Assembly (NCBI RefSeq): GCF_002777825.1
Contig: NZ_MEIR01000082.1
Location: forward strand, 1-64,000
DNA from: Snodgrassella alvi
GTDB taxonomy: Bacteria; Pseudomonadota; Gammaproteobacteria; Burkholderiales; Neisseriaceae
DNA: 64,000 nucleotides
Direction of reading: 5' to 3'
The notes below the pieces were generated by a model. That model had not been told where the DNA came from. It ran no database searches and saw only the letters and a list, made by a program, of their open reading frames with translations. Positions within the stretch are counted from its first letter, which is position 1, and every line of letters begins with the position of its first letter. The translations under genes were made by a program, and so were the position numbers. Shown here in pieces: positions 9,783 to 18,700 of the stretch.

Positions 9783-10029
9783 CTTCCTTTAATCATGCTT
9801 GTTCAGATTAAACATACTATTTATATTTTTCTGATAATAGCATTAGCCTGATTCAAACCGGCATCTTTTTTATATATAGACTATTGTATACGCCTATATA
9901 TTTCAACGCAGATTGCTTTGTTCCTTATCAAAATGACTTCATTCAACCTCAGGTAGATAGTTTAGTAGTGCTTATACTATTTATAGTATAAGATTTTTGC
10001 ATGAGAAGCATAAACTAACTGCTTAAGGC

Positions 10030-10167
10030 TATTTTGCCGATGCTTTAATTGATATCTATAAACATAATGAAAGCCTGCTGGATCATCCGGAAATTGTCCA
10101 AGGCTTTATCGAAAATAATAATCGTATTCTGGACTATATTCATCAACACAGTAAGGTAATTAACTAA
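10030..10167 (+). pseudogene. 3' remnant of a sixth lipoprotein gene
   Basis: The stretch encodes the last 45 residues of the tandem lipoprotein family (YFADALIDIYKHNES ... HQHSKVIN) and ends in a stop. No start or signal sequence precedes it; the similarity begins abruptly after unrelated sequence. The bases after its stop match those after the second and fourth complete copies, so it is the tail of an even-type copy lost by deletion. Confidence 0.9.
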
Positions 10168-10326
10168 GAGGTAAAAATAACTAATATTCTTTAATAATAA
10201 TCTCGTAATTGATAAAAAATAACATTACAAATTTTGGGCACATCTATCTAGAAAATAACCATCATATCGAAACAGCTAACAATAAGTTTTTATCTCTATA
10301 ATTTATTAATTTATTCATATAAATCA

Positions 10327-10368
10327 ATAAATTATAAATTATAAATTATAAATTATAAATTATAAATT
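10327..10368 (+). repeat. Heptanucleotide repeat (ATAAATT)6 abutting a promoter
   Basis: Six perfect copies of ATAAATT run directly into the -35 box of the first lipoprotein gene. The matching positions upstream of copies 3 and 5 have one copy followed by ATAAACT. The tract could vary by strand slippage and act as an AT-rich UP-like element. Confidence 0.9.
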
Positions 10369-10396
10369 TGATATTATTAGGATTTATTGGTATATT
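10368..10396 (+). promoter_or_regulatory. Promoter of lipoprotein copy 1 (odd type)
   Basis: TTGATA and TATATT are separated by exactly 17 bases. The leader of about 85 bases holds an inverted repeat ACTTTA-GTTAAT-TAAAGT, a small hairpin CTGAT...ATCAG and an AAAGGTTGA ribosome binding site. The rest of the spacer back to the remnant gene shows no coding frame and no clear terminator. Confidence 0.7.
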
Positions 10397-10482
10397 ATAG
10401 TTAACTTTAGTTAATTAAAGTCATAAAATAAAGAGTAACTAAGTTCTGATGCTTTTAAAATCAGCTTAATAAAGGTTGAAAT

Positions 10483-11301
10483 ATGAAACGTTGCCTGTGT
10501 ATTTTGATTCTGTGCTTAGCTGGCTGTATTGATGTACCCAGTGAAGAGGAAAAAAACAAGCAATTACAGGATAAATTGGCAATGAAAGATACCACTGAAA
10601 TTACGGTTTTGATTCCTTCCAAAGTTTCAAACAAAAAACTGGCGATTACTCTGCCACGCTGCTTTTTTGGGCCTAACTTGAAAAATAAAGTTGTTGATGG
10701 AATAGTTGAAGAGAAAGCAGTTAGCATTATGTATCAGCTACCTACTTTTTCCAACTTTCCTAATGATAAAGCAGCACTGCATCAATGTCCTGATTTTTCC
10801 AAGCCAATTTCCGGTATAGGTATACGACCGTTGTTTCCTAAGCCAAACAAAACTGAACTGGAATATGGCAATTACTGGTTTAAACAACAAAGCTATCAAT
10901 ATGCTTTAAAAGAACAACGAAACAATCAGACACTATATCGTGTTGGTATTGCTGGAAAGTTAACCACGTTTGCTAATCAGTCCGATAAAAATCAGCAAGA
11001 TATCAGCATTGAATTCTGGCCATTTGATGCAAAAGATGCAAGTGACTCCTACCCTCACCAGATTGATATTCATTCTGTATTGGATAAGGAGTTTGGCTTA
11101 GGGTATACCGTGTATTCCTCAAGATATCTACACGGCAAACATAAACCATTACCAAATCAGTGGTATTTTGCTGATGCCTTGATTGATATCTATAAACATA
11201 ATGAAAGCCTGCTGGATCATCTGGAAATTGTCCAAGGCTTTATTGAAAATAATAACCGTATTCTGGATTATATTCATCAACACAGTAAGGTAGTTAATTA
11301 A
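10483..11301 (+). CDS. Lipoprotein, copy 1 of five (FrpD-like position)
   Basis: A 272-residue lipoprotein with signal peptide MKRCLCILILCLAGC; the lipobox LAGC puts the lipidated cysteine at residue 15, and Ile at +2 predicts sorting to the outer membrane. Residues 16-58 are nearly invariant among the five copies, 59-210 vary, and the C-terminal 60 residues (from YLHGKHKPLPNQWYF) are again conserved. Two conserved cysteines (ITLPRC and HQCPD) could form a disulfide. The central part is the A type shared with copies 2 and 4 (GPNLKNK, IMYQLPTFS, IGIRPLFPK). I do not recognise the family by sequence. Position beside an RTX gene and length suggest a role like FrpD, which anchors FrpC; immunity to the RTX protein is an alternative. 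Confidence 0.9.
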   Translation: MKRCLCILILCLAGCIDVPSEEEKNKQLQDKLAMKDTTEITVLIPSKVSNKKLAITLPRCFFGPNLKNKVVDGIVEEKAVSIMYQLPTFSNFPNDKAALHQCPDFSKPISGIGIRPLFPKPNKTELEYGNYWFKQQSYQYALKEQRNNQTLYRVGIAGKLTTFANQSDKNQQDISIEFWPFDAKDASDSYPHQIDIHSVLDKEFGLGYTVYSSRYLHGKHKPLPNQWYFADALIDIYKHNESLLDHLEIVQGFIENNNRILDYIHQHSKVVN

Positions 11302-11482
11302 CCCGCAACGCTTATCATCTGTATTTAAAATAACATTGTCGTTAATTAGAATAATATTGCCAATTCTGAACAGAATTATCCCAAAAATAGCTATTAAATT
11401 GCGACAGCCAATAATCTATTTTAAACCATTACCTTCTATTGATATTTATCAATTTATTTATATAAATCAACACATCATACAC

Positions 11483-11511
11483 TTGCGGTGGTTACTAATT
11501 AACGCTATATT
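11483..11511 (+). promoter_or_regulatory. Promoter of lipoprotein copy 2 (even type)
   Basis: TTGCGG and TATATT lie 17 bases apart within the second spacer type. The same -10 and spacing recur before copy 4. Confidence 0.6.
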
Positions 11512-11593
11512 ACGATTAAATAATGTTAATTTATGTCATTAAAGAACATGAGGCTATTTAAACGGCTTAAATTCAATTAGCAAAGGTAGCAAG

Positions 11594-12412
11594 ATGAAAC
11601 GTTGGTTGTGTATTTTGATTCTGTGCTTAGCTGGCTGTATTGATGGGCGCAGTGAAGAAGAAAAAAACAAGCAATTACAGGATAAATTGGCAATGAAAGA
11701 TACCACTGAAATTACGGTTTTGATTCCTTCCAAGGTTTCAAACAAAAAACTAGCGATTACTTTGCCACGCTGCTTTTTTGGGCCTAACTTGAAAAATAAA
11801 ATTGTTGATGGAAAAGTTGAAGAGAAAGCGGTTAGCATTATGTATCAGCTACCTACTTTCTCCGGTTTTCCCAATGATGAAGAAGCACTTTATCAGTGCC
11901 CTGATTTTTCCAAGCCAATCTCCGGTATCGGTATACGACCGTTATTTCCTAAAACAAGCGAAAGCAAATTGGAATATAGTAATTACTGGTTAAAACAGCA
12001 ATATTACCGATTTTCAGTAAAAGAAGAACGAAATAATCAAGCACTGTACCGTGCTGGCATTGCGGGAAAACTAGCTATATTTGCCAATCAATCTGATAAA
12101 AATCAGCAAGATATCAGCATTGAATTCTGGCCTTTTAATGCAAAGGATGAAAGCGATTCTTACCCTCACCAAACTGATATTCATTCCGTACTGGATAAGG
12201 AATTTAGCTTAGGGTATACCGTATATTCCTCAAGATATCTACACGGCAAACATAAACCATTACCAAATCAGTGGTATTTTGCTGATGCCTTAATTGATAT
12301 CTATAAACATAATGAAAGCTTACTGGATCATCCGGAAATTATCCAAGGCTTTATTGAAAACAATAACCGTATTCTGGATTATATTCATCAACACAGTAAG
12401 GTAATAGACTAA
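11594..12412 (+). CDS. Lipoprotein, copy 2 of five
   Basis: Same layout as copy 1: lipobox LAGC with Cys15, Ile at +2, invariant N- and C-terminal parts, 272 residues. The variable centre is A type but carries its own substitutions (PKTSESKLEYSNYWLKQQYY in place of the PNKTELEYGNYW form). The ATG follows AAAGGTAG. It has its own promoter, so it is probably a separate transcription unit from copy 1. Confidence 0.9.
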   Translation: MKRWLCILILCLAGCIDGRSEEEKNKQLQDKLAMKDTTEITVLIPSKVSNKKLAITLPRCFFGPNLKNKIVDGKVEEKAVSIMYQLPTFSGFPNDEEALYQCPDFSKPISGIGIRPLFPKTSESKLEYSNYWLKQQYYRFSVKEERNNQALYRAGIAGKLAIFANQSDKNQQDISIEFWPFNAKDESDSYPHQTDIHSVLDKEFSLGYTVYSSRYLHGKHKPLPNQWYFADALIDIYKHNESLLDHPEIIQGFIENNNRILDYIHQHSKVID

Positions 12413-12582
12413 GAGGTAAAAGTAACTAACATTCTTTAATAATGATTTGTAATTAATAAAAATAATATTACAAATTTTGGGCATATTTATCTAGAAAATA
12501 ACCATCATATCGAAATAACTAACAATAAGTTTTTATCTCTATAATTTATTGATTTATTTATACAAATAAATAAATTATAAAC

Positions 12583-12611
12583 TTGATATTATTAGGATTT
12601 ATTGGTATATT
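12583..12611 (+). promoter_or_regulatory. Promoter of lipoprotein copy 3 (odd type)
   Basis: TTGATA and TATATT are 17 bases apart, identical in sequence to the promoter of copy 5 and, apart from the heptamer tract next to it, to that of copy 1. Confidence 0.7.
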
Positions 12612-12699
12612 ATAGTTAACTTTAGTTAATTAAAGTCATAAAATAAAGAGTAACTAAGTTCTGATGCTTTTAAAATCAGCTTAATAAAAAGGTTGAAAT

Positions 12700-13512
12700 A
12701 TGAAACGTTGGCTGTGTATTTTGATTCTGTGCTTAGCGGGCTGTATTGATGGGCGCAGTGAAGAAGAAAAAAACAAGCAATTACAGGATAAATTAGCAAT
12801 GAAAGATACCACTGAAATTACGGTTTTGATTCCTTCCAAGGTTTCAAACAAAAAGCTGGCGATTACTCTGCCACGCTGTTTTTTTGATCTAAACTTAAAA
12901 AATAAAGTTATTGATGGAAAAGTAGAAGAAATAGCCGTCGGCATTATATTTGCCTTACCTACTTTCTCAGGCTTTCCCAATGACGAAGAAGCACTTCATC
13001 AATGCCCTGATTATTCTAGACCAGTAGCTGGTTTAAGTATAGCGCCATTGTTTCCTAAAATAAGAGCTAAAAAACTGGAATATGGAAATTTCTGGTTAAA
13101 GCAACAAAGTTATCAATTTGCATTGAAAGAGCAAAGAAATAATCAAAATTTATACATTTCTGGTGGCAGACGGGTTATATTTGCCGATCAATCTGATAAA
13201 AATCAGGAGGATATAAGCATTTTTTTCTGGCCATATGATTCGAATAATGCAGACAGCCCCTTTCCTCACCAGATAGATATTTACTCAGTGCTGGATAAAG
13301 AATTCAGCGTTGCTTATACTGTGTATTCCTCAAGATATCTGCATGGCAAGCATAAACCATTACCAAATCAGTGGTATTTTGCCGATGCCTTGATTGATAC
13401 CTACAAACGCAATCAAAGTCTGCTCGATCATCCGGAGATTGTCCAAGGCTTTATTGAAAACAATAATCGTATTCTGGATTATATTCACCAACACAGTAAA
13501 GTCGTTAATTAA
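12700..13512 (+). CDS. Lipoprotein, copy 3 of five
   Basis: A 270-residue member of the array with the same lipoprotein signal (Cys15, Ile16). Its centre is the B type shared in part with copy 5: IIFALPTFS, AGLSIAPLFPK, KKLEYGNFWLK and EFSVAYTVYSS. A short block, YISGGRRVIFADQ, is unique and two residues shorter than the others, and WPYDSNN..SPFPHQ is shared with copy 4. This patchwork points to recombination among copies. Confidence 0.9.
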   Translation: MKRWLCILILCLAGCIDGRSEEEKNKQLQDKLAMKDTTEITVLIPSKVSNKKLAITLPRCFFDLNLKNKVIDGKVEEIAVGIIFALPTFSGFPNDEEALHQCPDYSRPVAGLSIAPLFPKIRAKKLEYGNFWLKQQSYQFALKEQRNNQNLYISGGRRVIFADQSDKNQEDISIFFWPYDSNNADSPFPHQIDIYSVLDKEFSVAYTVYSSRYLHGKHKPLPNQWYFADALIDTYKRNQSLLDHPEIVQGFIENNNRILDYIHQHSKVVN

Positions 13513-13694
13513 CCAGCAAAGCTTATTAACTGCTTTAATAATGACATTAGATTTAATTGCCATAATATTGCTAGTTTTAGGCATATTTATTTGTAAAATA
13601 GCCATTAGACAGCAATTGCCAGTTATAAAATTTTAAACGATTGCTTTCTGTTGTTTTTTATCAGTTTAGTTATATAAATCAAAACATCTTATAC

Positions 13695-13723
13695 TTGCCA
13701 GATTTGATAATTAACACTATATT
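13695..13723 (+). promoter_or_regulatory. Promoter of lipoprotein copy 4 (even type)
   Basis: TTGCCA and TATATT are separated by 17 bases. This is the better match of the two even-type promoters. Confidence 0.65.
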
Positions 13724-13804
13724 TATGTTAAACAACGTTAGTTTGTGCTATTAAATTACTTAGGCAATTTAATTTGCTCAAACTCAATTAGTAGAGGTAG
13801 CTAT

Positions 13805-14623
13805 ATGAAACGATGGCTGTGTATTTTGATTTTGTGCTTAGCTGGCTGTATTGATGAGCGCAGTGAAGAAGAAAAAAACAAGCAATTACAGGATAAATTA
13901 GCTATGACAGATACCACTGAAATTACGGTTTTGATTCCTTCCAAGGTTTCAAACAAAAAACTGGCGATTACTCTGCCACGCTGCTTTTTTGGACCTAACT
14001 TGAAAAATAAAGTTGTTGATGGATTAGTTGAAGAGAAAGCGGTTAGCATTATGTATCAGCTACCTACTTTCTCCGGTTTTCCCAATGATGAAGAAGCACT
14101 ACATCAATGCCCTGACTTTTCCAAGCCAATTTCTGGTATAGGCATTCGACCCTTATTTCCTAAGCCAAACAAAACTGAACTGGAATATGGCAATTACTGG
14201 TTCAAACAACAAAGCTATCAATATGCAGCAAAAGAACAAAAAAATAACCAGACGTTATATCATCTTGGTGTTGGCGGAGAATTAGCTATATTTTCTGATC
14301 AGTCTGATAAAAATCAGCAAGATATAAGCATTGAATTCTGGCCATATGATTCAAACAATGTAAACAGTCCCTTTCCTCACCAGATTGATATTCATTCCGT
14401 ACTGGATAAGGAGTTTGGCTTAGGATATACCGTATATTCCTCAAAATATCTACATGGCAAGCATAAGCCATTGCCTAATCAGTGGTATTTTGCTGATGCC
14501 TTGATTGATATCTATAAACATAATGAAAGCTTACTGGACCATCCGGAAATTGTCCAAGGCTTTATTGAAAACAATAACCGTATTCTGGATTATATTCATC
14601 AACACAGTAAGGTAATAGACTAA
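13805..14623 (+). CDS. Lipoprotein, copy 4 of five
   Basis: 272 residues starting MKRWLCILILCLAGC. An in-frame ATG 60 bases upstream would add 20 residues before the signal peptide, which no other copy has; the chosen ATG follows AGAGGTAG. The front of the variable region is nearly that of copy 1 (PNKTELEYGNYWFKQQSYQYA) while the later part has the copy 3 block WPYDSNN..SPFPHQ, so the gene is a mosaic. Confidence 0.9.
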   Translation: MKRWLCILILCLAGCIDERSEEEKNKQLQDKLAMTDTTEITVLIPSKVSNKKLAITLPRCFFGPNLKNKVVDGLVEEKAVSIMYQLPTFSGFPNDEEALHQCPDFSKPISGIGIRPLFPKPNKTELEYGNYWFKQQSYQYAAKEQKNNQTLYHLGVGGELAIFSDQSDKNQQDISIEFWPYDSNNVNSPFPHQIDIHSVLDKEFGLGYTVYSSKYLHGKHKPLPNQWYFADALIDIYKHNESLLDHPEIVQGFIENNNRILDYIHQHSKVID

Positions 14624-14795
14624 GAGGTAAATATAACTAACATTCTTTAATAATAATCTCGTAATTGATAAAAAATAATATTACAAATTTTAGGCACATC
14701 TATCTAGAAAATAACCATCATATTGAAACAGCCAACAATAAGTTTTTATCTCTATAATTTATTGATTTATTTATACAAATAAATAAATTATAAAC

Positions 14796-14824
14796 TTGAT
14801 ATTATTAGGATTTATTGGTATATT
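14796..14824 (+). promoter_or_regulatory. Promoter of lipoprotein copy 5 and the RTX gene (odd type)
   Basis: TTGATA and TATATT are 17 bases apart. Only 12 bases separate the lipoprotein stop from the RTX start and no terminator intervenes, so this promoter probably drives both genes. Confidence 0.7.
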
Positions 14825-14912
14825 ATAGTTAACTTTAGTTAATTAAAGTCATAAAATAAAGAGTAACTAAGTTCTGATGCTTTTAAAATCAGCTTAATAA
14901 AAAGGTTGAAAT

Positions 14913-15731
14913 ATGAAACGTTGGCTGTGTATTTTGATTCTGTGCTTAGCGGGCTGTATTGATGGGCGCAGTGAAGAAGAAAAAAACAAGCAATTACAGG
15001 ATAAATTAGCAATGAAAGATACCACTGAAATTACGGTTTTGATTCCTTCCAAAGTTTCAAACAAAAAACTGGCGATTACTCTGCCACGCTGTCAGTTTGG
15101 CTTTAGTATCAAAAATGAAATTATTGATGGAAAAGTGGAGCAAATAGGAGCATCAATTATATTTCCTTTACCCACTTTCTCCGGCTTTCCCAATGACGAA
15201 GAAGCACTTCATCAATGCCCTGATTTTTCTAAACCAGTAGCTGGCTTAAGTATAGCACCGCTGTATCCGAAAATAAGAACTAAAAAACTGGAATATGGAA
15301 ATTTCTGGTTAAAGCAACAAAGTTATCGATATTCAGTAAAAGAAAAACGAAATAATCAGGCGCTATATCGTGTTGGTATTGCCGGAAAGCTAACCATGTT
15401 TGCTGATCAGTCTGAAACAAATCAGCAAGATTTAAAAATTGACTTCTGGCCATTTGATGCAAACGATGAAAGCGATTCTTACCCTCATCAGATTGATATT
15501 TATTCTGTAGTGGATAAAGAATTCAGCGTTGCTTATACCGTCTATTCCTCAAGATATCTGCATGGTAAGCATAAACCATTGCCAAATCAATGGTATTTTA
15601 CCGATGCTTTAATTGATATTTATAAACATAATGAAAGCCTGCTGGATCATCCGGAAATTGTCCAAGGCTTTATTGAAAACAATAATCGTATTCTGGATTA
15701 TATTCATCAACACAGCAAGGTAATTGAGTAG
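14913..15731 (+). CDS. Lipoprotein, copy 5 of five, upstream partner of the RTX gene
   Basis: 272 residues with the same signal (Cys15, Ile16). It is the most divergent copy at the front of the variable region (CQFGFSIKNEIIDGKVEQ, IIFPLPTFS), B type in AGLSIAPLYPK and EFSVAYTVYSS, yet A-like in LYRVGIAGKLT and WPFDANDESDSYPHQ. It is the copy fixed directly ahead of the RTX gene, 12 bases apart, so it is the prime candidate for the cognate partner. FrpD of Neisseria meningitidis is a lipoprotein of similar length encoded just before frpC; that likeness is of arrangement and I cannot show sequence homology. Confidence 0.9.
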   Translation: MKRWLCILILCLAGCIDGRSEEEKNKQLQDKLAMKDTTEITVLIPSKVSNKKLAITLPRCQFGFSIKNEIIDGKVEQIGASIIFPLPTFSGFPNDEEALHQCPDFSKPVAGLSIAPLYPKIRTKKLEYGNFWLKQQSYRYSVKEKRNNQALYRVGIAGKLTMFADQSETNQQDLKIDFWPFDANDESDSYPHQIDIYSVVDKEFSVAYTVYSSRYLHGKHKPLPNQWYFTDALIDIYKHNESLLDHPEIVQGFIENNNRILDYIHQHSKVIE

Positions 15732-15743
15732 AAAGGAGTATAT

Positions 15744-18700
15744 ATGAGCTGTTTTAATAATAAAGGCGAAGGTTTTCAAGGATATTTACCTTTACAAGAC
15801 TATATGCTGGAAAAGGATTCCTACGATTTAACTGATGATCAAAGAGCAGAATTGCAATCAATGTTAGCAGATATCAGAAATAGGCTTGCTCATGGCGAAA
15901 ATGCAGATTATTCCAAAGCCTATAATTATTTAAAATCAACCATTCCGGCAGGCAATCCAGACGCTAATGGGTTAAAGCTGTGGCTGAATGTGGCGATTGG
16001 CACCAATAGTAAAGGAAAAGCAGGAGGTGTTATCGGCACCGCTATGGATCAAGGTTTGCGCGCAGCCACTGGTGTGATCTTGCGCTCTAGAGGAAGGAGT
16101 TATGATAACAATAAATATAATAAATATTCTAATGATATGGCTGACGCCTTACTAAACAATATAGCCGAATCTGGCAGAGTTTCATTAAATGGTATTTTAA
16201 AATCGGATGCACAGGGCTTTACTCGCTTTGACCCAGATGGCCTGTCTCCCAAAGATTGGCCAGGTTCGGCACTGGAATGGCATAATTTATATAATCCAAT
16301 AACTTCACTCAATCCATTTGATGCTGTAAGGGCTGGGGCTAATTTGGCTGTTGGAATTAAAAAAATAAGTTATGATCCATTTAATTTTGGCAAATGGATT
16401 TGTGAGGATCAGAAAGAATGGAGCGATTTAAACCGCGATGGTAAATATTATGTTTATGACCCGATAGTGCTGGACTTGGATGGCGATGGGATTGAAACCG
16501 TAGGCTCGAGAAAATTAAGTGGGGCGCTATTTGACCATGATGGTGATGGTATCCGCACGGCTACTGGCTGGGTAAAGGCTGACGACGGGCTGCTGGCAGT
16601 AGACCGTAATGGCGATGGGATTATTAATGATGGTACGGAGCTGTTTGGTGACAGTACGTTGCTGGCAGATGGCAGCAAGGCAGCTAATGGCTATGCGGCA
16701 TTACGCGAGTTTGACAGTAATGGCGATGGCCGGGTGGATGCGCAGGATGCGCACTTTGATCAGTTGCGCGTGTGGCGTGATTTGAATCAGGATGGTATCT
16801 GCCAGAGCAATGAGCTGTTTACGCTGGAACAGGTAGGCGTAAAGGCGTTGAATCTGGAAAATAAAAACAGCAATACCAATTTGAAAAATGGCAATACGCT
16901 GGCTCAAATCGGCAGCTATGAAACCACTGACGGGCACACCCGGGTTATGGGTGATGTGAATTTTGAGCATAAGCCGGTTTTCAGTGAGTATGCTGAGGAA
17001 GTAAAACTAACTGAGGAGCAGAAGCAGGCGCCCAATTTGAAAGGTACGGGGCGGGTACGCGATTTACGTGATGCAGCGGCGCTGTCTAAAAATCTGGCTG
17101 CGGTGTTGCAATCTTATGCGCAGGCTGAAACGCGCGCGGAGCAGCTGGCGTTACTGGACAAGCTGCTGATGGAATGGGCTAAAACTGATCCGCAGTTTGA
17201 TGGAAATGCTGACTATACCTTAGGCATAGAATGGGTTAATACTGGTTCTGCCAGCTCTGGCGGTTCTGCTATCAGGCCATCAGAAGAAAGTAAGCTTACT
17301 GTTGTTGATCCGGAATGGGAGAAGAAGTTTAAGACTTACAGCGATAAGCTGAATGTGCTGAATGCGTTTACTGGTGAAACTTCAAGATTATTTTATGCGG
17401 GTACGCCCAAGCAGCGGCAGCAGCTTCTGGATACGATTGATAAGACTTATAACGGGATTCGCAATAGTCTGTATGAGAGTTTGTTATTCCAAACGCGGCT
17501 GAAGCCATATATGGAAAAGCTTACCTTTAAGCTGGAAAATGATGAAGTTTCGCTGGATTTTTCGGGGATTGCTGCTACTTTTAATCAGGTTTTCCAGCAC
17601 AATCCGGAAAAGGCGTTTGTGGATCTGGGAGAATTTCTGGCTTATCACTATACAGGTTTCTGGCCGGATGGGGTGAAGCTTTTCAATGAGTATGCTGATT
17701 ACGCTAAAGCGCATGATGTATTTGATCAGTGGTGTGAGCTGCTGGGTAAAACGGTACAGGATAAGTTGAGTGTGCAGTCAGGCAGTGATGGCAATGATAT
17801 TCTGATTGGCACTAATCTGCTTGGTGGCGGCCGCGATATTCTGTACGGTGGTGCTGGGGATGATGTGCTTATTGGTGGTATCGGCAATGATGAGCTGGAC
17901 GGTGGCGCCGGATCGGATATTTATGAGTTTGCGCGTGGTTTTGGCCAGGATATTATTCGCAATCATGATACCGGGATGAATAAGGTTGATAAGATTCGTT
18001 TTACCGATGGTATTGTGCAGGATGAGGTGCTTTTTGCCCGCGATGGTAATCATCTGTTATTGAAAATCAAGGGTACTACTGATCAGATTACGGTAGTCAA
18101 TTTCTTTAATGGCGATGGCCACGGCGGCGACCAGATTGATGTGGTGGAATTTGCTGATGGCTCGCAGCTTGATGTTGAGGCAATCAAGGCGTTATTGTTA
18201 AAGCCAACGGAAGGTAATGATATTCTGATTGGCTATGAATCTGATGATTCTTTAATTGGTCTGGGCGGTAATGATGTACTTAAGGGTCATGGCGGGGATG
18301 ACTTTCTGGATGGTGGTGATGGTGATGACAAGCTGGATGGTGGTGCCGGCAATGATGTGCTAATTGGCGGTGCCGGCAATGATATTCTTTATGGCGGTGA
18401 TGGCGATGATACTATTATTGGCGGCACGGGCGATGATTACCTTGAAGGTGGTATAGGTTCGGACTTGTTTGTGTTTGATAAAGGTTTTGGCCACGATCAG
18501 TTGCTTGAATTCAATCCCACAGGTAAAGATGTTAATACTGTGCTCTTTAATAATTGGGAAAAAAAGGATTTTACTTTTTCGCGCAAGGGACAGGATCTTT
18601 ATATTGTTTCGAAGCGTTCGGATGATTCGCTGAAAATTATTAATTTCTTCCGTGATTCTGGTGTTAATCAGATTGACTTGATTAAGTTTTCTGATGGCAG

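Larger units (their letters stand above)
10030..15731 (+). repeat. Tandem array of lipoprotein genes duplicated as two-gene units
   Basis: Five complete paralogous genes and one remnant lie head to tail. Start codons of copies 1, 3 and 5 are 2217 and 2213 bases apart, and those of copies 2 and 4 are 2211 apart. Spacers ahead of copies 1, 3 and 5 resemble each other, and spacers ahead of 2 and 4 form a second type. The duplicating unit is therefore a pair of genes with two spacers. From 12521 to 12839 the sequence is identical to 14734-15052, a 319-base stretch that indicates recent duplication or gene conversion. Confidence 0.9.
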
